Positions 53,138-64,000 of a stretch of 64,000 nucleotides of DNA are shown one piece after another. Each line of letters begins with the position of its first letter. Positions within the stretch are counted from its first letter, which is position 1. Under the pieces are notes generated by a model. It did not search any database. It saw nothing but the letters and a program-made list of their open reading frames with translations, and had not been told where the DNA came from. The DNA is taken from the NCBI GenBank assembly GCA_014607495.2, contig CP053154.1:12028001-12092000 (forward strand). Direction: 5' to 3'. The stretch comes from Carposina sasakii (lineage: Eukaryota > Arthropoda > Insecta > Lepidoptera > Carposinidae). The position numbers and the translations under genes are program-made.

Positions 53138-53590
53138 TCCCAACTAATATTATAAATGCGAAAGTAACTCTGTCTGTCTGTCTGTCTGTCTGTCTGTTAG
53201 CTTTCCCGCTTAAACCTGAATTTTGATGAAATTTGGTACAGACAATCTTTACCCTGAGACAGAACATAGCTACTTTTTATTTCGAAAAAAGGGATGAAGG
53301 GTTGAAATAGAGGTTGAAAGTTTGTATGGGATTTCTTAATTTTAAAAGATAAAACCATGAAACTTTATATTTAAGCACTTGATAAGAAATCATTAAACAT
53401 TTGTTCCATTTTTGAAATTTCACAGCTAAGGGGTGAAATAAGGGTTGAAAGTTATAATTAATAAAAAACTGATCATCAACGTTGGTTGTTGTTATTAATC
53501 GATGTTCCATAAGTCTGCAACAGATGGCGCCTTCTGAATTCTTCTGTCTTTTCTGCAGTCCACGCGGACGGAGTCGCGGGCGTCCGCTAG
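53138..53590 (+). mobile_element. Non-autonomous Helitron with GTCT microsatellite, complete ends
   Basis: Starts TCCCAACTAATATTATAAAT after an A, ends CGGACGGAGTCGCGGGCGTC, CGCTAG before a T. The 3' hairpin has a 6-bp perfect stem CGGACG/CGTCCG directly before CTAG. A run of seven CTGT units at 53171-53200 sits near the 5' end, as is usual for this lepidopteran family. 453 bp, inserted between A and T. The open frames across it are incidental. Confidence 0.9.
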
Positions 53591-53592
53591 TC

Positions 53593-54002
53593 AAATATAA
53601 TTTATAAATAAATATGCCTATTGTGACTTGCCTATCGAAAAGTGTTCATAGATATTTTTTATTTAATAAATTTTCATTCATCACCTGCATTTGCAGGCAA
53701 GCCTATATGATTGGTTTTGTAATTAAAATATCTTACTTATGATATCAATTTCGATTGGTTAACAGATCGGTGTAGTTACCTATATTGACTTACCTATTCA
53801 CATCCTTGCTAGGTAGCCATGCACAGAAATAAGTAGACAAGCCTACCTACATACTCTGTGTGTTAAAAACTATCAGTTGAGATAAAACTCATTCGGTTAT
53901 CAAAAGAGTGAAGGTGATGAAAGAAAATTGTTTAAAATTAATTAAAATATTAATAGATATGAACACTTTTCGATAGGCATATTTGTTTATAAATTATATT
54001 TC
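53593..54002. repeat. Inverted-repeat element with about 95-bp arms
   Basis: ATATAATTTATAAATAAATA, TGCCTAT, CTATCGAAAAGTGTTCATA and CATCACCT at the left recur in reverse at 53900-54002 (for example TGAACACTTTTCGATAGGCA). The left arm has an extra TGTGACTTGC. It directly adjoins the Helitron end at 53590. Confidence 0.75.
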
Positions 54003-55507
54003 ATAAGAAATATGTCTCATAGAGTTATTAGATCGGTGAAGGTCGATCTTCCACGTCTCTTTATTCTCTATAGTGTTTGCTTGTATTCTCTTGTAGTATA
54101 ATATTTTTTTGTCATTTTTCTGATCCATTGAATTCTTTCAGTCTTTTCTTAGCTTGTTCTATCTTTCAATGAATACCGCCACTTTTATTGGAGCACAAAT
54201 CACTGGAATAAAAAAAAATGTTTCACAAAGTTGATTTAACCTGTGTTATATCGTTTCGCTTATTTAAAGAAAGGTTCGAGCGCCCAATTCTTATTCAAGG
54301 CACGTACACTGAAATAATAATTCCTACGAGCCTAAATACATCAAAGGGCAGATAACAAAGTTTCGCCACTTTTCCAGGGAGAAAAAAAAACAAATATTAA
54401 AGGGAGAGCTGTAATGAAAACCGACGGAAGTACAAAAAGTGCGTCACATAACGAACCTCTTTGACCGGAGCTTTGATTTGGCAAACAGTACGAGTACAGC
54501 CTAAGGGCTAAGGGCTCTTCGGCGCGGATTAAGGGCACGGCCATGGTGAACGTAGCTGAGCGTGCCTAATGTAAACAATTCGTTGAAAATTGGACTTGTA
54601 GATTCTTGATTCCAATTACAATTTTGTCTGTTTTGCGAATGGGATTAGGTTACGTTTTCGCTGTTACTTAATCTCAAAATTATATCGCAAAAGAGCACGT
54701 AATAATAACTTGTAACGCATCACCAATCTATCTATATATTATTCAGATATTGGTAACTTTATTAAAAATGTAAATTGAACGGTATAAGCGCATTTTCACA
54801 TACATAAAAGGGTTAGTGAATATTGTTTATTCTTTGGTAGGTATCGTATTCTATTAGTTCAAGAAGCTATTTCGCCACCAGTTTCGCGTGTTTGAATTAT
54901 GCTGCCTTATTATGTAAACCTCAGATTATTTAGGGCCATTTTTGCTAATGGTCAGAGAGCCTATGTGTAGGATTTAATGCTGTTTTTCTCTGAAACTTTG
55001 ATTAGGATAGACACAGCACAACATTATCCTTCAGGTAGGCTGTGTGATCATTAGAAAAAACGGTCCCTGTTCTATTACTAAATGTATAATTTCCCTTTTA
55101 AATAACGAGAGGATAACCATTTAGTTCTTGTGTCTTTATTTTATTGTGTTAAAATATCTGTAAAGAGAAGTAATTTTTAAATTAAAAAACCTACTTTTTA
55201 AAGCATTTCATTCAGTAGACGAATGCACGTATATAAGGTAATAAAACTCGCGTGCAATTTTGTATTAGCTTTCATAATTTGCTTGAGTTTAACATATGTT
55301 ATTTGAAACTTAAATATATTATGAAACAGTACCTCATGAATTATGCACGACGCTGTTAGAGCTTCTTCATAAAACCTGCGATTAAGTCGATGGGATCCTG
55401 CTCTTATGAAAGTGTTTTACATGAAGTGATGTTTTATTAAAACACCTTGTAACGAAAGTAAAAAAGCCAGGTACCGAAGTTAGTTACTTTGTAAATATTA
55501 ATTGTTG
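54003..55507. other. No gene or defined element seen
   Basis: A GGTGAAGGTCGATCTTCCAC near 54037 resembles GGATCGACCTTCACCGATC near 53090 in reverse; otherwise featureless. Confidence 0.4.
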
Positions 55508-55518
55508 TAATACTTAGT

Positions 55519-55780
55519 TTTCTTTAGCCTATTGCAGTCCACTGCTGGACGTAGGTCTCCGCCAGGGCATGCCGCAAGGCTACTGCCATAGGAGAGCTTT
55601 TTGTCCATAGTCACCACGCTGGGCAGGCGGGTTGGTGACCGCAGTCTGATTTTTGGACTATGTTGTCAGCACGGGAGGCGCTGCTGCCCACCTCCCGGAA
55701 ACCCTTAATCGCTTCGTACGATACCTACGGGCAGGTATGGGATGGTACAAACTCTACTCTGCCGGCACCACGCGGCGATA
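55519..55780 (-). mobile_element. RTE-tailed SINE (copy 3), complete with target duplication
   Basis: Flanked by TAATACTTAGT (55508-55518 and 55781-55791). Same structure and length as 29771-30033. The 3' tail here reads AGGCTAAAGAAAA instead of GAA repeats. Confidence 0.85.
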
Positions 55781-55844
55781 TAATACTTAGTGGTTATCTT
55801 AAAATGAGATCATCTGTGTGTTCAATGATTCTCTATGATTACCG

Positions 55845-56050
55845 TCAATGTCCAGTGCAGATGCGGGGCTTCATTAGAATACATCAGCTGTATCTCCTTC
55901 GGTGCATGTCGTAAGAGTCGATTAAGGAGCTCAACTAGCAAAAGTCTGTGATCTTTTTCATCTGGCCCTGCTATGCTAAAAATGGCCGCGGAATCGCCTT
56001 CTCGACCCCATAGTTCTGGCTATCTCTTTATGAAAACAGCCGTGTGAGTC
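55845..56050 (-). repeat. Dispersed repeat family G, copy 8 (minus)
   Basis: Reversed: GATAGCCAGAACTATGGGGT, GAGAAGGCGATTCCGCGGCC, CTTAATCGACTCTTACGACA, TGTATTCTAATGAAGCCCCG. Confidence 0.75.
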
Positions 56051-56059
56051 ACAAAAGCC

Positions 56060-57430
56060 ATGGCCTTGCTCCCACAACATCTGATGATAACCTTAAGTAC
56101 CTCGTTAGTAGTGTAACTATGTTTTGCTAGGGGGTAAATCTGAGCCATTTATTGAGCATGTATAAAATTAATATATTTTACTAATAAGAGTTTTTCTATA
56201 ATCATTATAGATCATGCGTTAAGAAAGAATGATTACTGTACCTACCTGTTTATGTTCACACGCACCAGCAAGTATAGGCACAGCGTACTCGTATTTTTAC
56301 ATTATAAGAGTAGGTACGAAAGGAAGGTAAGAAGAATACAAAAATAATGCTTGGACTACATATCTTACGTAAGCACATAATGCTAGTTTCGAGAAAATGC
56401 TACTTCTTTTTATTTGTGGTTTTTTGTTATGTGCACAGGAGTATGTGTACTTATCAATAAAAGTACTAATCATATTAAAGAGTTGTAAATAACCTATACG
56501 AGTAGAAGCAGACGTTAAAAAAACTGGCACCTTTTTTTATAATAAAATTTCTAGTGCTAAATAAATAAGATATGTAACAGCAAACAAGAATACTTTTTAG
56601 AGGCATGTGTGTGTATTCGAGGTATTACCGCCAATCGTGTAAGCTAGCGTACGCCTCAACTTTGACAAACCTAATTGGCCGGCAAAAAATTTCCTCTTTC
56701 AATTTGGTAGTCAACGGAAGTTAAAAAACGAGGGAAGAATTTATTAAGGTCAACGATGTTACGTCTATTTTTATTGGTGATTCCCCTACGTGGGTTCCGA
56801 TTATATGTGTGTGCTGTGCGTGAAATGGTGCGTTTCATTCTTCGACAATCTAAGATAAGTGACGCAGGCACTGTTCTTTTGATTTGATTCACTCGATTGC
56901 GTAGGTGAGGGTAGGACCTACCCGTAGGTACTCGTAGGTACAGTTGACAACGATTGCACCTAGCTTGTCTCAGCCCGCCAGATTACACAAGTGCGCGATG
57001 TTGTTATTTGTTCAGTTCCTTGTTCTGCTTTCAACTGCTGCTTGTCATAGTTGGTTTTAGAGAGCTACTGCCGATAGCGTCCAAACGATGAGAGTGATGA
57101 ATGTTAGCTATGTACAAGATTTTAGTGATGACTCTTTAAAATTGGACTCTATGGTTTATGATTGCGATATTTTAATACTACATTAAACGTAGTTAAAAAT
57201 AGCAGACTTTCAGTCTGTAGTCAAGATTAAGGCCTCTGTCGTGGATAGGAGGAAATCAGTAGGAAATTGCCAGCTCTCTGCACCATCGCTGCTTGCGCCC
57301 AGCTTTAAAAATCTCTCTGCATAGCATTGGTGGTGATATTGATTAAAGAATTTCCTTGTTAACAAACATTCGTCACCCTCATTTTGGTATTCTGGTAATA
57401 GTTTATAAAAACAATATTTGTTTACTTTAC
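56060..57430. other. No gene supported
   Basis: Minus-strand open frames at 56671-56892 and 57210-57569 (the latter 119 codons, extending into the repeat at 57438) show no motif or splice context I trust. They may be chance. Confidence 0.4.
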
Positions 57431-57437
57431 TTATTAC

Positions 57438-57590
57438 ATCTGTGTTTGGGTCCCTGGATAATATTAACTTACCAAACACCTTGATAGTACCTACAGAAGA
57501 TTCATGGCAAATTGATTGCAACAGATAGAGAGACCTTCGAGTGATTGTATAAGGGTTTCGTCTTTTCATTTTTTGTACGGAACTTAAAAA
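57438..57590 (+). repeat. 3' fragment of the GGAACCC repeat, diverged
   Basis: ATCTGTGTTTGGGTCCC, GAGTGATTGTATAAGGGTTT, CGTCTTTTCATT, TGTACGGAACTTAAAAA match the last part of 23177-23756. Confidence 0.6.
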
Positions 57591-57948
57591 GGGTTCCTTT
57601 AAAAATTAAATTTGTTTGATTTTCTTGAAAATATAATTTGTTCGATTCAAGCATTCAAACAGGTTATGATAAAGAATTGCGACTATATTTCCCTAGGCAC
57701 AAGATACTACTAATAAAGCATGTCTAAAGCTCTCGTTAGAGAGTAAGTATATTCTTTGGTCTAAAGAACTCGATATTTGACACTATTTGACTGCAAAATG
57801 AACATGTCTGACAAATCAAACAATGTTTAAAAATACTAGGACAATATTTAACACATTAGATTGCTCATTGGCATATTAAATAACATATAAATTAAATATA
57901 CAACTTTAGAGACCCTCCCATTAAAGATTCCTAAAAATGCGTCTCTTA

Positions 57949-58715
57949 TGCCGGATTTCACCAGTGCTCCCTAAACGATCTCTTTGTTAGGAAGATTTTA
58001 GAAAAAGACATCTCCTAAACTAACTTCTAACTTAAATTGCTTTTCACCAACATAGGGACTCAAAAAGTACGGACTTCTTACATAATAGTGATGTCAAAAA
58101 CCGAATTCGTAAAATCGTGTGTTTGTTTGTTTGACAACATATTTGAAAATTGTCTACAACGAAATTAATTTAAATAAGTTACAATTATATCAGTACAATG
58201 TATTTTAATATAGCCAAAAACCTTATTTATTATAAATTTTGTCAATGCATTTACTAATTACGGCCAAAAAATGAAAAATGAGGCTGTATACAACACAGAC
58301 CTTTGCTTTAAATACTTTGTTGTCTTGTCACTGTCAACTGTCGTTGAAAGAAATTCGGCCTTTCGCGGTATAAATGCCTTCGAGCAAATAGGTAAGCTAC
58401 GTCTTTGTACTGCTTCGACTGCTTCACTAGCGTGAAAACTATCATAATTAAGTTACTCGTATGTATGTTATCCATATCTTTGAAATCGTGAATTCTAGGT
58501 AGGTAATACAAATCCAAACACGCGTAGGTATACTCGTAGGTACACGAAAATGTCACCTAAACTTAAGAGCCCGAAATTCGAGCTTCTAATCTCAGGAGAC
58601 CTTTTAAGCTGTTAGGAAATCCTTATACTTTGGTGAAATCGAATGTTGTCAAAACTGATACTTAAAATGCGTTAGGAAACTTCTAAATCTTAGGAGACGT
58701 TGGTGAAATCAGGCA
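57949..58715. mobile_element. 767-bp MITE with TTA target duplication (PIF/Harbinger-like)
   Basis: TGCCGGATTTCACCAGTG at the left and, reversed, TGCCTGATTTCACCAACG at the right, with TTA on both outer sides (57946-57948, 58716-58718). Subterminal CTCCTAAA and TTAGGAGA words recur. A 3-bp TTA duplication suggests PIF/Harbinger. Non-coding. Confidence 0.75.
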
Positions 58716-58718
58716 TTA

Positions 58719-59882
58719 CTCTGGCGCCAACAATAGGTACGTACCATTGAAAAATAACCCTTTTAACTACCAAATCCAATTTTCGTTTTTTTTATTTACT
58801 AAAAATATCTAATTTTCGAATCACCTTTGTAAAAACCTATATAAAATTGAACCGTCTATATCTTAGATTTATCGTTATTCTTATCTGTTTCAGATAAAAT
58901 AGGAACATAATAACATCAAATCGTATATTTATCGTTCGAAATTCTTAAAAACAATAACCCATTGTAATATCTTGTATAAAATAACTAAAGCTAAGATATT
59001 GAACTACTATGTACTAGATAATAGGCTAGACAGTAATGTAGTCATAATAATTTCCATATCCATGTTACGTCTTATCCATATTAAAATACAACATAGTGAA
59101 GTAAAGTCAAACAATATAACAGCGAGACATCGCCAACTTCTAAGAGATATGAGAGGACTCCCAAATTCTCTTCTTTATATATCTAACTAGACTGAGAAGT
59201 TTAAGACTGCCTTCCTCTATATCCTCGCTATTATAGAGCAACACGAGGAATATAAAGAAAACCGGTAGACTTATTTTTTTTTACTTATGACTGGGTAGTA
59301 GGATTGGGTGGGCAACGGTTTTAAACAACTAAAGACCACTACGCGACGGATTCAAAGATCGAGTTTATTTCGTTATTTATTGGCATGGAGCACTGACTTT
59401 TTAACTCGTAGGATAATACCAAATGTCATGTTTGACAGCGATTATCGCAAAATTTTGACAAGTCGTAAGTTGCAAAATTAGGGGACCGACAGGAGTAAAA
59501 CGATTTACAAATAATACCATCATCAGCCTATTGCAGTCCACTGCTGGACGTAGGCGTTACAAATATAAGTATTATTATTCTTATATTGTTGCGCATCCCA
59601 GTATTTTTGTTGAAAACGGCGATCACCTCTCAATAGTGTGCATGGTGTAGGCGTCTAAGCTAGTTTGGTATTAACATTCTCAAAAAAGCGGATAAAAATC
59701 ACATATTACGCATTTTGATAGTGGTATTTTAGTAGCTAAGTCATCATAAAGGAGTCCACAAAGTTATAATGAATTGTTGACTATAGTTCGGGCTAGCTGC
59801 ACAAACAGTTTGGTTTGGAGTCAATTAACCGTTCTATCTAGTACATAATATTTCAATTAATTTCTATCTATTCTAGGAACTA
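58719..59882 (-). other. Probable 3' UTR and downstream region of the PGRMC-like gene
   Basis: Lies downstream of the stop at 59883. The nearest AATAAA on the minus strand is at about 59364-59381 (two copies). A 36-bp RTE-type tail fragment lies at 59520-59555 (CAGCCTATTGCAGTCCACTG, CTGGACGTAGGC). Transcript end not determined. Confidence 0.45.
59520..59555 (-). mobile_element. Very short RTE-tail fragment
   Basis: Encodes only AYVQQWTAIG-stop on the minus strand. Either a severe 5' truncation or a remnant. Confidence 0.6.
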
Positions 59883-59974
59883 CTACTGCGTCTTCTTGTC
59901 CTCACTCTCGTCATCACTGTATTTGGATGGTGTTTCACCTGGTTTCAGTAAACGACCTACAATGTCGTATTTTT
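59883..59974 (-). CDS. PGRMC: PGRMC-like gene, last coding exon
   Basis: After the acceptor TTTATTTTTCAG at 59975-59986, two bases complete a Glu codon and the exon encodes KYDIVGRLLKPGETPSKYSD, DESEDKKTQ and a TAG stop (59883-59885). In vertebrate and insect PGRMC1/2 the C-terminus has the same plan: KY.xVGxLLKxGExPxxYSDEE followed by a charged tail. The SDDESED stretch is acidic around the serine, like the CK2-type site there. Together with the exon at 61013-61162 the peptide reads across the splice as WEDQFR-EKYDIVG, in phase. Confidence 0.88.
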
Positions 59975-61012
59975 CTGAAAAATAAAGAAAATATAAAAAT
60001 TAAAAAAGATTGCCAACTTGATAAGCATTAGATAATGATCGACTCGAGTTGTTCGAGACTGATACATTGACAGGTCATGTATCAAAATCCAGATAAGTTA
60101 TTTTCTCTTTATTTTAATCTTGGAAAGCCCAGACACTTATATAATTTTCCCAGAAAGTCACATAAAAATTATGTTGAAATTCCTGTGAAACGCGATGTGC
60201 AAGTTTTTACCATACCACGTTAATTAATCTGTTAGCTAATTAACACAGCGCTAATGAAGTACCATAGACTCGAGATTAGTTTATGCACAAATAATACAGC
60301 TAATAAAGTAACACGCCTTGCTGTAATCAGAAAAAAACTTTGACGTGTTTTAAAATTACTACGGTAGGTACATAGTGTATACACGCACAGTAAAATAAAT
60401 TCCAATTGTGAATACTATAATTTGCTTTATAAACTAATTGAATATTGATTTTTAAACAATAAAAAACTTAATTAAGTACCTAAGTATAAGACCAGCTTAC
60501 TAATTCTGTTCAAGTTTCAAGCTGAAACGTAGGAGATTTGTAAATTTTGTGTTCTAATTACACAAATAAATAAAATGAAAACCTGGGCTCGGATCATGAG
60601 CATTTCTTAGTTATGATATTTAATTTAATGTTTAGTTTTAATTTTAGGACTATTTTTTTATTATTATTTGTATGTACCGACTATAGTATAAAATCTCACA
60701 CAATTTATAATATCCTATCAAGAAATGTCTGCGCTTTAGAGAGTGTGCTAGATGCACAGATATCCCAACGAATCCCAATTCCAACTAATATTATAAAAGT
60801 TAATGTAACCATGTTTGTTACCTCTTCTTGAAATTTTGCATACATATGTTGGGAGTACGGACGGAGAAGAAAATAGGGTACATTCTGTAGCGCACATGGG
60901 CTTAGTCGCGGGCCACATCTCACAATCTTAGGTTATTTTATGAAAATATAATCTAAGACTCCATTTCTCGTTTCAAAGCTTGAATGAAAACCGGTTGCTT
61001 TGTCAGACTTAC
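59975..61012 (-). other. Intron of the PGRMC-like gene
   Basis: 1038 bp between donor GG|GTAAGT and acceptor TTTTCAG|AA. Contains a Helitron-like fragment at 60780-60920. Confidence 0.8.
60780..60920 (+). mobile_element. Lep1-like Helitron fragment inside the intron
   Basis: Starts TCCAACTAATATTATAAAAG; interior CTTGAAATTTTGCATACAT; near the end GCACATGGGCTTAGTCGCGG, GCC without a clear CTAG. Confidence 0.65.
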
Positions 61013-61162
61013 CCCTGAACTGATCCTCCCATTCCTTGGCCGAGGCCACCTCGTCCGGGGTCAGATCGCTGACGTCATCGTACTCTTTGTCCGAGGCCGC
61101 CACCTGGCCTGTTCCTAGGCCTCGTGTCGCGTCTTTACCCGCGAACACGGCGTAGGGTCCAC
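61013..61162 (-). CDS. PGRMC: PGRMC-like gene, penultimate coding exon (end of cytochrome b5-like domain)
   Basis: Acceptor CATTCCAG at the upstream side and donor GTAAGT at 61011-61012 and below define a 150-bp exon in phase with the last one. It encodes GPYAVFAGKDATRGLGTGQV, then KEYDDVSDLTPDEVASAKEW, EDQFR. The block GPYxVFAGxDAxRGL...EYDDxSDLTxxE...WExQF is specific to membrane-associated progesterone receptor components: single-pass ER membrane proteins that bind heme and partner with cytochrome P450 enzymes. The Tyr in GPYAVF corresponds to the heme-ligand tyrosine of vertebrate PGRMC1. The membrane anchor and first half of the b5 domain must be on exons beyond the window's right edge. 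An alternative, neudesin, lacks the EYDDxSDLT block. Confidence 0.9.
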
Positions 61163-64000
61163 CTGGAATGATAGTGTTATTTATGAGTTTGTAAGCATAA
61201 TGTAGGTTTTAGATTGGGTACATAAAAGTGGAGATTGGTACAATTGTTTTTCGTCCACCATTGGGCCTGTAGTTGCCTGTGATGCAATCATGAGTCAGTT
61301 AGCTTAATAAGAGTTAGAAGGAGGTGTAGGCTCCGTGGTGGTCGATCATGTAGAAATTTGATCTTCCAAAGTAACCCTATTATATATTCAATTCGAATGG
61401 CATCGGGGTGATATTTTATGGGAATAGGCCGTGATTCTTGATTTTGACAGTGTCTTCATTCTGCGTAGTTATTTGGGATATAACACAAATAATGAGATAC
61501 ATATGGTTGCGCAGTTACAGAATTGGAACGAGCTTTAAATGATGGCTACATGGCTCAATTAAGATCATAACTTTTTTGTACTAAAAAACTTAAGTGTTTA
61601 CCTTACAGACTGCATGAAATTTTCTTAATAAATATATGATTTCAATGTGGTTGTACTAAGTCGTCATCAAATCTAGTTCTTATTTGATCGAAGGTATTAC
61701 AAGTATCTTCTGATTTAATAGGATTAGAAGTTAACGCCTCGATCAATCTATAGGTATTAAAGTATTAAGACTGTCTTAGTAGTTTCTTCAGAATTTTTGA
61801 GGTATTTATTTATTTAATTCGTGAGTCAACGTACTAGGTTCGTATGACTTTCAGACTAAGAGATAAGGCGTACTGCATTCGTTTGGTGACCCTGAAGTGA
61901 CACCATTCTTACGTTTTTAGAGTCTGTTTTACAAAGATAGATAATACCTTTGCAGTAAGTTAGATTAGGAGGAAATATCACTGTGATAGTTTTATAGGCC
62001 CAATGTACTAAATTTTTTATACTGGTATATATCTTCGCTTAGCACATGGCGTATTGCTTAAAGAGATAGTGTATATTGTTACAATAAACTGAATATAAAA
62101 ATAATTCTAATGCTTTATTGTACACAGTAAAGTTTTCACAAATAAAGTTTATGACAAAGAAAATGTACAAAGGCGTGCTTATCTCTAAAAGAGATTTCTT
62201 CCAGCAAACCAATCGTGAAAGAGAAATTAACATAAGAGGTAGGTATGTGTAAAAATACGTACTATGATGCTTTTTCATGATCAACGATAGAAGGTTTTAT
62301 GTATCAAGAATTATGTATGTATTTGCATTAAATATAGACCGCGCTAGACAAATAAAAAAGAATATTCCATATACGATAAGTGATCTTAATAAAACTTAAT
62401 AATACGCGTCTTATTGCGTAAGACGCAGGGCATAGATAGAGCAAGGTCATGAAGAGAATGCACAGAGGAGGTACTCTAACAAATGTTCGTTTATACGGCG
62501 CGTTTAAAGCATTTCGTTATATGCAATTAGTTTTATAGTTTGAAAGGAGTCCACAATTCTATCTGAATGAAAATTGTTTATTAGATTAATCGCATCAGAA
62601 ACCGCAGCATCGAAAGCATCGTCAATAGCAAGTTTTATTTTCTTTATTTGTTAAATTAAGTTTCGACCGCAATTGTTACGAACTGTAGTCATCATCGCAT
62701 CCTGCCATTGCGAAGGTAAGATACGTAAAAAAAGGAAGCACGTAAATTTTTCATACTCCATTACTCAGCAACTTTGCTTTATTTTTGTGATTGCAACTAC
62801 GACATTGATTTTCCCAGCTCCGATTAACATTTGCTTCATGAGCAAGGCCTACTTGTCAAGTTCTTCAATTTATTGGTAGATATAAACAGAATTGAATATT
62901 TTCACATCTTATACGTTATACGTAATAAGAACGGTTTTAATTTAACCTTGGGCACGACGAGACGTTATTTTACTACAGTTGAATGAGAAAATTATAGGTA
63001 CCATCAGAACAATAAACTTGATATGTACTTAAGTACAATTAACTACATATATTGGTTACATTGCAAGTACCTTGTATGTATTCTGTAATTTCAATTTAAA
63101 TATTTTTTTAAATTAATGAACAAAAAAATATGTAAACATTTTTTTTACCTACTAGCAATTTATATAGGTACTTAAACCTGTTGTGTAAACTTTACAAAAG
63201 TAAAGACTAATAATTAAGTAATTACCAATCATATTTGTTAAACGCTTTAAATTCCCAATGAGTAAATTAACGTTAACTTTTGTCTGTTTAATTACTATTT
63301 CCATTAGTCAGTTGACTGACCGATAAGAAATATAACTACAACAGTCCGTTGATATAATATTACACAACTTTTAATGTATTGTATGTTTACAATAGGCTAT
63401 AAAATATTATGGTTTTTCCATGTTTTAGCAGTATGTACCATTTATTTACTTACAAAGAGTAAAGAAATTGAATTTTTCAGTATTTTTCTTCAATTTAAAA
63501 TATTAAAGACCTAGCCATCGCGATGAATAGTAGTACTTACAAACCTTTTAACGGCTATACGACTCTCTCTTTACCTCTGAAACATTGTTAATGGCTTTTA
63601 GAAGATTACAAACTTAGATAGTTTCTTAAATAAAATGCTAATAAAAGCAATGAAGAAAAGCCGAAGTCATTTTGGGAAAACATCTAATGGTATTTACGTA
63701 GCTTACTTCTATAGGTAGGTACCCAAGATTATCAAGGTTTCGGCTGATGCAAATCATGTCAGCGCAATTTTATGTGTATGTAGTTTTATATTCTATCCCT
63801 TTACTTGCTCGTGGCAATCGCAGTAAAACTGCAATCTCTATCGTGCCGTATTGATAAGATAACATCACTTACCTATTTCTAAAACCAGTCTTTTAATACA
63901 AATTCAGAAGTGTATTTTATTGCTTTGGGCTTATTAGATGAAGCTATAGCTTAGACATGGATGAATTATGCATTATTGATAATTTGTAAATAGAATATGA
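61163..64000 (-). other. Probable intron of the PGRMC-like gene, continuing beyond the window
   Basis: No frame on the minus strand encodes the expected upstream peptide (RGKxFYGPG and the membrane segment), so the next exon is outside. A short dispersed repeat lies at 62150-62212. Nothing else recognised. Confidence 0.55.
62150..62212 (+). repeat. Short dispersed repeat, copy 2
   Basis: ATGACAAAGAAAATGTACAA, AGGCGTGCTTATC, AGATTTCTTCCAGCAAACCA; partner of 38645-38712. Confidence 0.6.

Noticed and set aside
52815..53267. 150-codon minus-strand open frame
   Set aside because: Its N-terminal third is the Helitron end with the GTCT microsatellite (QTDRQTDR), and the rest has no motif or relative I can identify.
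57210..57569. 119-codon minus-strand open frame
   Set aside because: The start lies in a diverged GGAACCC repeat; no recognisable domain or splice context, so likely chance.
1..64000. Search for an operon-like or defence-type multi-gene system
   Set aside because: The window is eukaryotic, repeat-rich and holds one partial host gene; no cluster of co-oriented unknown genes exists.

Overview
This is a stretch of eukaryotic, almost certainly lepidopteran (moth or butterfly), chromosome. The sequence is visibly AT-rich and gene-poor. It is packed with repeat types common in Lepidoptera: short Helitrons whose 3' ends read CGGAC...GTCCG-CTAG, RTE-type retroposon tails encoding AYVQQWTSQG, tRNA-headed SINEs, CAGGGTG-ended MITEs, and the repeat running from GCCGACAAGTGCGAG to GGAACCCTAAAAA. 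No bacterial or viral gene organisation is present. All repeat assignments are from motifs read by eye; no database was searched.

Layout. 1-4.5 kb: a nearly complete LINE on the minus strand, with a three-knuckle ORF1 and an ORF2 (endonuclease plus reverse transcriptase) broken by two compensating frameshifts. 5-10 kb: retroposon fragments in unremarkable DNA. 10.2-21.5 kb: a 2.6-kb segment present twice in direct orientation (10173-12807 and 15708-21538). A 3'-truncated autonomous-type Helitron with its Rep gene sits exactly between the copies. The second copy was later split by a P-superfamily element (15979-19146) with a clear 8-bp target duplication, so the first copy is its natural empty site. 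That P element itself holds a foldback, a MITE and a three-unit tandem repeat. 23.1-25.8 kb: a Ty3/gypsy-like LTR retrotransposon with an intact gag but almost all of pol deleted. 27.1-28.4 kb: a three-level nest (MITE > GGAACCC repeat > tRNA SINE). 29-47 kb: a mosaic of SINEs, MITEs and Helitron fragments. 48.0-48.9 kb: a near-perfect foldback touching the 3' end of a Helitron helicase. 51.2-52.5 kb: a second, shorter P-type element that keeps a THAP-domain first exon and its splice donor. 53-58.7 kb: a textbook mini-Helitron, a foldback, a SINE and a TTA-flanked MITE.

The only host gene I can support is at the right end on the minus strand: the last two coding exons (61013-61162 and 59883-59974) of a membrane-associated progesterone receptor component (PGRMC/MAPR, cytochrome b5-like) gene. 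Its upstream exons should lie beyond position 64000, so 61163-64000 is probably intron. Most remaining sequence is intergenic or intronic DNA in which I see no gene.

The most informative points are the P-type elements with target duplications, an empty site and a retained THAP exon; the Helitron fragment at the junction of the 2.6-kb duplication; the GC-rich segment inside that Helitron; the two long inverted repeats; and a tiny perfect palindrome inserted with a 7-bp duplication in a SINE at 5344. These are mobile-DNA observations. I did not find a convincing new multi-gene system.
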